Positions 47,358 to 56,658 of a DNA stretch of 64,000 nt are shown one piece after another. The notes beneath the pieces are model-generated. The model saw nothing but the letters and a program-made list of their open reading frames with translations, searched no databases and had not been told where the DNA came from. Every line of letters starts with the position of its first letter. Within the stretch, counting starts at the first letter, position 1. This stretch comes from Sacculina carcini (taxonomy: Eukaryota > Arthropoda > Thecostraca > Sacculinidae): the NCBI GenBank assembly GCA_916048095.2, contig OU696572.1:2259362-2323361 (forward strand), in the 5' to 3' direction. The position numbers and the translations under genes are program-made.

Positions 47358-47695
47358 CAGTGGTTCCCAACTTGTGGTACGCATGCCAATAGTCGTACGC
47401 GAGGCCCTTCCAGGTGGTACGCGAACACTTTCGGGGTCATGAACAATGGCACCAGGGCATGATATCTGATGTGCTGTGAGCAAAGTATTGTCCCTCATTG
47501 ACCAGCCGGTGGAGAAGAAGCAGATACAGCCCTCACATTGAGTTGTATTTTCAGTTGATTCTTGTGTTCTACTTGTACAATTAAGTAAATATAGTGATAT
47601 CTGATCGAGCTGAGCTTCTCTGGAAGCAGATGGTACGCGGCGACTATATGGGACCTACAAGTGGTACTCGATCACAAAAAGGTTGGATACCACTG
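47358..47695. repeat. hAT-type MITE 28 bp past the PHGDH stop codon
   Basis: Ends CAGTGGTTCCCAACTTGTGG and GGTTGGATACCACTG; flanks ACATAGAT and ACATAGGT. It probably forms most of the PHGDH 3' UTR or its polyadenylation region. Confidence 0.78.
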
Positions 47696-47723
47696 ACATA
47701 GGTGAATGTTCCGGTGTGAACAC

Positions 47724-47962
47724 TTAGAACTGTAAGAAAAGCACGAGCCTAAACTCTTTGGGAAGATCCGACAATTGATCACGATCTACAATCGGATCCG
47801 AAGATCGAACAACGATTATTGATCCATAGTGACTCTTCAGACCAGCGGGGTCACTGTGTTGCGTCATTTTCATCTGGTGTTCTTCTTCTGAACTTTCCTG
47901 CTCGGATGTGTTGGCAGAGACCAGAAGACTTGACACGCTGACGTTTTTCTTCATCAACCAAC
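47724..47962 (-). CDS. PHGDH: PHGDH exon 11, C-terminus (residues 503-581)
   Basis: [20 protein letters not shown], then a Ser/Glu/His-rich stretch and [13 protein letters not shown], ending LVLFLQF. ACT-like strands are separated by an insertion of about 30 residues relative to the vertebrate enzyme. Acceptor AAACAG. Confidence 0.82.
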
Positions 47963-50900
47963 CTGTTTAGTGAGCATACGCACACACACACACACGCACA
48001 CACATGCACACAAGCTGTGTGATAGGTTTTCACACTCAATCTGCGCCTACCAAACGGTGGCATGCCATATTGCCGTTTAGCATTCAAATGATACAGGAAT
48101 GCTAAAAGTAACAACGTAAACGTCAACATCGTGCATTTGGTATGGTGCATTTTAATGACGAGGGCGCGATATGATACATGTTAAATGGGGTAAAATTAAT
48201 AGCAAGTAGAAAAGTGAACACAGAGCTAGGCAGGAAGTGCACACACGAGCAAACATGAAGAATGCATGACACAACACATGACTGACATCTGGTGCCATTT
48301 ACTGCTGGGTGGACAGGAGCTGCTGGATTATAGAATTCGCCCAATGACATCATCCTCCGCCGGTATTCGAACTACGGTCCTCCCGCTTGTGAGACGGGTG
48401 TGCTACCACTACACCACCGAGTCCAACAAAGGCAACCAGGCAGGTAATCTTGTGGCAGGTACGGGAATGAACGGTTTATCAACCGAGTGGATGAATGTTT
48501 GCAAACGTTGGCGTACTTGGAGGACACTGAAGTACAAAACTCAACACTGCCAACGTTTGGGTACTTTTGTTTGTTACGGTAGTTCTCGACGGGAACCACG
48601 ATGTTACGCCCCACATACGTCTGGTACCGCCTCAGCTCCGGCTCTCTTTCTATAGATAAGGTTAGGCTAGGTAGATTACAAAAGGAGAAAGATAGTCGGG
48701 ACTGAGGCGGGAGCAAACGTACCTGAGGCGTAATGTCCCTAGCTACGTTCTCTCACCGATCAGTGTAGCGATGGCAGACGTGTTAGCCTCAGTTGTAGTT
48801 CCAAACATCAGCAGAGTGTCAGCGTCGTTCAAACTGACACCATGACGACCGACACGCCGTCCAGCTACTGTCTGCAGCACGGGCTCGTTGCCAAACACTG
48901 TGCCTGCCACATAAGGCTCAGCAAGAGGTTTGCCACCGTGGCTGTTGACTGCGTCGGCGCCCGGCGCGGTTCTCACCAGTCGCACGGACACGCTCGGTGT
49001 GCTCTGATGCCGCATAAAAACAGTCAGCATGTTCAAACTAAGCACGAAATAGTTTGTACGAGCGGCGAGGCTCTTGGAGAGCAGAGCCGTAGCAACCGCC
49101 TTCTGAACCCCTCGCCCGGAAGCCCCAAGTGTTGACAGACCCTTTGACTCAAGCATGATATTAAGATTTATCATGAAGGATCGCATAAATGTCCCGTAAG
49201 TACCCCAGGAGACAGGGGATGTTCGTAGCTGCATTTTTCCATAGATTTAATAGTGCTTTATACGGATCGCCGTATTGCTCTCCAAGAGGTCCATAAAACT
49301 TCTCATCGGCTCTGCTGGAGAGGCTCAGTCTGCGGGCAATAATGCCGCCGCCTCTTATGTAATTCTTTATCGGTTTTCGCCTTTTAGAATTAGTTATTGA
49401 TTCTTATTCATTGGTATTCATATCCATCTCATTCATCATTATTTCGCTTATTTATTTCATTGCTCAAGTCCGTTCAATAAACATTGTGTCGAGATTCGGG
49501 GTGAGGGGATGACAGCTATCATGCATTAGTGTTCAAAGTTGACTCAGTTGGCGAATTCCACGGTATATCTCCAGGAATATACGCTCATACTATCATCGTA
49601 CCTGTTTTGTGTCTGCCGGTATCCGGTGAAATTGCAACTGAACTCCAGCGTCGTGAGCTTGCAGTGATGCGTTTACCAGGTTGACTCCGTTGTTGGTAAC
49701 GGCCGCCATCACCCCGGCCAACACGGCCTGTCCAAGACTGTCGGACAAGGTCGCGTGTTGCTTGCCTACAAGGAACAGCAGCATGCTATCATTAGTTCTC
49801 ATACTATCATCGGTGGCGTAGCGTAGAAGGGTTCGGGGGCAGAAAAGGGTGGTCTTTCTCGGGGGAACAAGACTCACCGAAGACGTTGAATCGGAAGACA
49901 GCATATCTGAGTGGTTTTCTTGAATATACCGTCTAATATTTTCCGTTTTAATCTTAAATTCTAGCCGGGACTGAAGCGAGACCGAACGTACATTGGGTGC
50001 AATCTCCTTAGCTCTATCTCCCATCCCCTGATATAGGATATCCCCAAATTCTTCATCCCTACGGAGAGAAGATACGCTGAAATTGGGAGCTAGGGATTAT
50101 ACACTTAAAGGTTAGAGTTTGCTAAAGGTTAAAGGTTAAAGGGCCTCAGGTGAGAGCAGCTACACGGGAAGACGGTGAGACGCCGAAGCTTATGAACACA
50201 CAGGTGTGCCTCGTGCAGCTTGCTGTCACCACAGTGCCCACTCTCTCCACGCTATGGCGCGACAAGGACGGAAGTCGTATTAGAGAGGGCAACTTCCCTA
50301 GAATTAATAGCACAACACATGACTGATACCTGGTATCATTTATTGCTGGGTGGACAGGGGCTGTTGAATTATATAATTATCCCAAAGAAATTCCTCTCCC
50401 CGGATTTCGAACCACGGATCTCCCGCTTGTGAGGCGGTTTTGCTACCACTACACCACGGAGTCCAACAAACATACCCGACACATAACATGCCGGTTCCCG
50501 CAAATTGTAGCCCACCTGCCGTCAAATGTACGAGCACGGTGAACGTGCGGGGCAGTCGGCCCCCGAGCAGTGCCACCAATGTCTTGCCGAGAATCTGGCA
50601 CAAATGGATCCACGGTCGCAGCTCGGGTGACAACATGGTTGTCATAAAGGTGGCGTTCACCAAACCGGACAAACGACCCTAATACACACACACAGAGAGG
50701 TGAATATATGATAGCACCGTGGTTCTTAACCTGGGTTCGATTGAACCCCAGGGGTACGGTAAGTCAGTTTCAGGGATTCGGCGGTTTGGTTCACTCACTT
50801 ATATAATTCGTGGCGTCAAACTCTATTTGGTCATTAATGGTTGCAGTATATCACACCGCATCGCTTGGCCTTGATATATGTGCTGCAAGCAACACGGTCC

Positions 50901-53900
50901 TCTCAGTAGTAGCCTACTTGTGTGACTGTCTTTATCATTCGTGATTTGTGATTTTTCATATAACACTATAAACAGGAATGGTTCTATGAATACTGGTATG
51001 TAACTTGTGGGGTTCAATGCCTTCAATAAGGTTAAGAACCACTGCAATAGCAGCATGCACATATTCGTGGAGCGAAACTCGAGATCTCTTACTATCTCGA
51101 CGACTGCATTTCTGTCTGTTTGCTATCATCTCTGTCGTCTGTGCAATGAACAATTGCTGGAAAAATTGCTGAAAAATATCCCAATTTCAGTTGTTTTAGA
51201 TGATTTGTCTCGGCATTTTTCGGGTTTTTTCTTTCCAGAAAAAGGCCCAAAGTTATTTTTCAAACACGTTTACTTACATCCGCTGCAGCCACGACCTGTT
51301 CTGCTAGTTCTCGCGCAACACGTATCTGAGCTTCTCGTGTGCTGGCACCCTGTACACACAGACACACACGCTGTTTTAGGTATAATATAGATGTGGAAAG
51401 TAATCGATAAAGATAATTGGAGAGCATGCAATGAAAGAAACAACAGGAACCACGTCAAAACTCTTGAGAAAACCAGAGCAGTTAGGAGTATCAAGAAGTA
51501 TTGTTTCCCGAATAGGACTCTAGATACATTTATATATCTAAATATAATCTAAATATATATAAATATAATTTAGTAGGTGAATCGCTCAATGTAGAAGTGT
51601 GAAAGAGGTTAAACGTAAGTTAGACAAAGGTTGGCAAGAAGACAGGACAGCTCGAGCTTAGCTCATCTCCTGTACTATACAATGGGTTGAGTAAACACAT
51701 AGGCACACACACACACATGCATACACATAAAAGCACGTATAACGTGTCTTCGACCCAGTTGCTTCAGTTTCAATGGATATTATTGCTTGTTTGAAAATTA
51801 TATTTCTATAGTTCCGTAATGGTCTTCGGTGCAACGTATAAGAAATATCGTAGACATGTTTGCTGCGAATATTCCCGTTAAAAATAATTGCATATGTTTC
51901 AAAAATAGCTATCATATATTTTAACTGAGTGTTATTGACAGAAAGTTTTTAGCAGTTTCGATCAAAGCTGCTACAGAACCAGTGGCAACACCGAGGGGGG
52001 CTTATAGAAACTGAAGTCCTCCAAGAATGTGCCAATCTATCCTAATTTAGCCTCACAAAAATCCCGATCATGAACATTTCGAGTGGAGTTCCTCATGTTT
52101 CGCCAAGCCCCGGGATATTTTCCGGGGGCCCGTTGCCGGAAAAATCCTGGCGCAGCCACTGAACTACAAATCTATACGATTTGAAGTGAATATTCGACAC
52201 ACATACCAGGTGCGGCGTGCAAACCACAGCTGGATGTTGGACCAGTTCGGAGCTGACGTCTTGTTGATGCGGCGGTTCGTGTCCGAATACGTCCAAGCCT
52301 GCACCGCCACACTGACCAGAATAGAGTGCCGCCAGCAAGGCCGTCTCGTCTACAATACCGCCGCGGGCGACATTCACCACACGCACACCACGTTGACACT
52401 GTGCCAGGGCTGTTGCATTGATGAGATCTGCCCCGATCACAAAAGCGCCTTCGTTACCTATCCGTGGAGTGTCTTCCAATATCTCAGGTTATCGGGAATG
52501 TGTGATTTTCCCCCGTCATTTCGCCTCTGCGCTGGTCAGAGCCGATGCGAGGTGTTATAGAATCCCCCTATCGAAGGCAATACCCGGGATACCCATTATA
52601 AGTAAATCATCATTTTAATAGAGGTCCGATTTTTTGAAAGGGCAATTACAACTGGCGGATTCGGAGGGGCTCAGGGAGCTCATGTCTCTCCAAATATTTC
52701 CATCAACTCCTCATATCCAAGATGTTAACTAAAAAGAGGTCCAGAATGAATATTTTTCTGTAGGATTTCTTGATACATGACTGATTTATTGTACATGACT
52801 GATCTCCCCCAAAATTCAACCCCCCTCCAAGTTTCACTCTGACGGTTACGAGTAGACTTTATGTGCTACTTTGTGGCAAATTTAAATATCATGTGTGATG
52901 CAACAGGGCCCTTCAACATTCGGGGACCCCGGCCGGGGGCTCGAGCGCGCTTGCTACGGCTCTGCAATCATGTTTATGAGAAAAATAATCTTTTGATTTC
53001 ACTGCTACCATCTTCTTGCTTATTGATCAAAGTCGATAGAATTAGGCCTCCAAATATAGAACATAATATGGGATTAAAGGGTTAAGGACGAGATCTACGG
53101 TATCTTGTCAGCATCTGAGACAGGACTATAGTCTTTACGATGCTGACCCCTTGTAGAAATTTTACTTTAGAATACTCATCTTAAAATAGTGGTTTTTTGT
53201 TATTGTGTATATGATGATTTTGTGTTGTGGTGTATATGATGTATTTTTGTTGTTGTGTTGTGATGTATGTCTGGCAAATATATTGAGCGGAAAAAAGAAG
53301 TAACTGTCAACTGCGTACGTTTGGTTTGCGGCAGTAGCGGTGTGTGTACGGTGATGTAGTCAGCACGGGGCCAGATTTCTTGCAGGGAGCACAGCTCTAC
53401 TGACAGCGAGGCCGCTTCTTCTGCGCTCACCACTGGGTCGTACGCTATCACCTACTCACGTACACAAACACATTTGGCGTATGGGAAAAAGCACAGATGA
53501 TAGCTACTGTAGTAAAACGTTTCGGACTGCTCCTTCTTCAGTGACTTCAAGACCTTCAGTGACTTTAAGACTCGTCTTTAAGGCCTTTAGTGACTTTAAG
53601 ACTCCGTTGTGTAGTTGTTAGCACACCCGCCTCACAAGCGGGAGGTCCGTGGTTCGAAACCCGGCGGAGCAGAATTTCATTGGGCGAATTATACAATCCC
53701 ACAGCCCCTGTCCACCCAGCAGAAAATGCTGGTACCACATGTCAATCATGAGTTGTGGCATGCATTCTGGAGAGGTGGTCCTCTCTAATACGTCTTACGT
53801 CCTTGTGGTGCCATAGCGCGGAGAGGGTCGATTCTGCGGTGGCAGCGAGCTGCACGGGGCACGCCTGTGTGTTCATAAGCTTCGGCTTCTTCCCATGTAG

Positions 53901-54989
53901 CAGCTGCCACTTAGGCATTTAGCTTTATCCTTTAACCTTAAGACTGGTATTGAAGTTAATGAAGACCTTCACTGACTTTAAGATCTTCAGTGACTTTAAG
54001 ACTGGTCTTAGAGTTCCTGAAGACCTTCAGTGACTTTAAGATACTCAGTGACTTCAAGACCTTTAGTGACTTTAAGACTGGTGTTAAAGTGACTAAAGAA
54101 GGAGCAATCCGAAGCGTTTGACTACAGTAGCCATCATTTGTGTTCTTTCTCTTGCGTCATATACGCCAAAAAGTTCAAATATCTGTCACAAACACATCTG
54201 TACACACATTTAGATTGTACAAAAAGCCTACGTGCAGCTTCAACTTGCTAACATATCCAATCACTGAAGATCAGAATTCAGCAATGAACAATCGACTGGA
54301 AAAAGAATGGCATACGAAGACACATTGATACATTGATAGCATTAGACCTGTAAGGTATTGTCAATTCAATATGGGACGCATTGAATTAAGGGTGTGCACA
54401 TAAATGCTGGATGACATATATTAGTTAACGTAAACTTCTATTTGAACGGCATGTCGTTCTATTTTTCAAGCCTTCCTCCGTGCCGTACCGAGTGCCGTTC
54501 AATTTGAGTTGCCGTTCAAATAGAGGTGTTTCGGTGTATATTTGGCACTTACCTTCATGCCAAACGAAGCCATCCTGTGGGCCACCTCGCGTCCAATTCG
54601 TCCCAGTCCCAACACGGCCAGGGTTTTGCCGTGCAACTCGCTGCCCATAAACTTGCCACTGCGTTCAAACACACACACTCACATTGCTGTACTGTTTGTG
54701 TACTGTTGCTGTGCTGTACTTTCGCTGTACTGTACGTTTTGTCAATGATCCTACCGATGTTTCTCTTAGCTTTAATTGATGGTATTAATGTTGTGATTGT
54801 TCTTTGTGCATATATTGGTGCAAATATCATGTGTGTCCTATAGCAATGTGATTTTATACACATGTTCTCGTTCAAGAGCTCAGCGGCTCAACCAACATTG
54901 CCACTGTTTATTGTTTATTTTGTTACTGTGTGTGTGTGATTATTCCGTGACAATACATTATAAATTACAAAATTACAAATTTCTGACAG

Positions 54990-55021
<32 letters not shown>

Positions 55022-56232
55022 GCAGGTTCTATTGTGAGTGTCATGCAGCAAAAGTACAGCTTACGATTTGTTCTCAGGTAATATTTTGCAGAATCAACAC
55101 GTCTAAATAGAACTCCCACAATTCAAAAAACATATATATTATTATGATATTATTGTTATTGATGCGATGGCCACATGTACTGGAACCGCCCAAAAGATGT
55201 AATGAGAGAAAGAAAACTCGAAAAATAAATAATTTTAGAGAGAAAGAGAGTTTGGAAACAAAATAATAAATAAATAACAATAAACAATGCACTTTTATCA
55301 CACATTTTTTATCACATGTCAGTTTTTAATGAATATTTTTTAACTCAACATGCCTTTTCTGCTGTTTACTTAACTAATTGTATCTATATACTTGAGCTTT
55401 TCATTTGTTTTCATATTCTTAAAATATTACCATTACTTTCGACTATCAATGAGTGCATATATCTGTGGTATATTGCTGAGCTATTATTGTGTGTGTGTTT
55501 GGGCTATGATGTATGATGTAAGTCTGTATGTTAGGGCGAGTGAATGTGTGTGCGTGTTTGTGTGGCTGTGGTCCTTGCGCGAGCGGTAGATGTTTGTTTG
55601 TGAATGCGCGCGTGAATGTATGCGCAGCACTGGTTGTACAGGCAGATGGTGTGCACTTGTGTGTATGTGTATGCGCGTGATTGTGCGTATGTTGGTGCGC
55701 ATGTGTGCTGAACTTTGTTGGTGACTGTAACTAGAGGAAATGGGGGTCGGTCTTGAGGCGTGTCTACGAGTGGTGTGGTCTTGTAGGCGCGCGTGGGACA
55801 GCGATGTCCCACGCGCGCCTGTCTTTGAATACATATTCTGGAACCGGACAAGAATTTGTTTACATTAACTACAATACGATACGAGGTCTTATGCCCCCTT
55901 CCCTCGAGGGCAATACTTGGAACCCTTTTATGTCCGATTTTTTGGCAAAATGCAGTTACGAACAGCCCCTCGGTCTTCATCAAACTGCCGACTTTTTTGC
56001 ACTGCTTTATGAAAAATTTTAATATCATGCAAGAAACAACAGGACCGCTCAATACACGCCTCCTTTGGTTTGGAACATTCGGGGGGTGGTTTCTACGGCT
56101 CTATATACACACCGTTCCCATAGGCCGTTCTTTAGCGAGCTGCAGGCGGCTGGTATTTGGCGACTGAGCGCCATAATAAGCGCACATGTGTGCTCTGCAG
56201 CACTGATCGTGTTTCCCGTCGGAGTGCTATCA

Positions 56233-56264
<32 letters not shown>

Positions 56265-56614
56265 ACACACCATATGGGACACAATAAATGTCTACACCAA
56301 ACACGGGTATTAAGGGATATAAAGAAGTACAGTTTCCCAAGTAGGTGTATAGATATATGGAACCGTCTGGGTAAAGAAATAGTTCAATCAAACAGTATGG
56401 CACAGTTCAAGCATAGGTTAGATAAATGTGGGTATGGAGACAGGACAGCCTGAGCCCTGCTCATTTCCTGTAAACTACAACTGTGAGTACAACTGTGAGT
56501 ACACACACATTACATTATATTACATTAAGACATTTATATCGCGCTTTTTACCGAGGGTCTCAAAAGCGCTCATGCACACACACAAACATGCACACACTCA
56601 AATACAAGAGTCAT

Positions 56615-56658
<44 letters not shown>

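Noticed and set aside
50476..50515. Later PHGDH exon 8 donors (GTATGT at 50475, GTGTCG at 50482)
   Set aside because: GTATGT breaks the frame with exon 9; GTGTCG keeps it but adds eleven residues with no family counterpart. CAG|GTGGGC fits best.
52208..52457. Longer PHGDH exon 6 starting at 52457
   Set aside because: It would insert ten residues in a conserved segment; acceptor 52428 gives a gap-free match in the same phase.
53600..53670. Functional tRNA-Val gene
   Set aside because: The tRNA-like head is followed by a common SINE body in every copy, has mismatches in the stems and sits in an intron; no free-standing tRNA was found.
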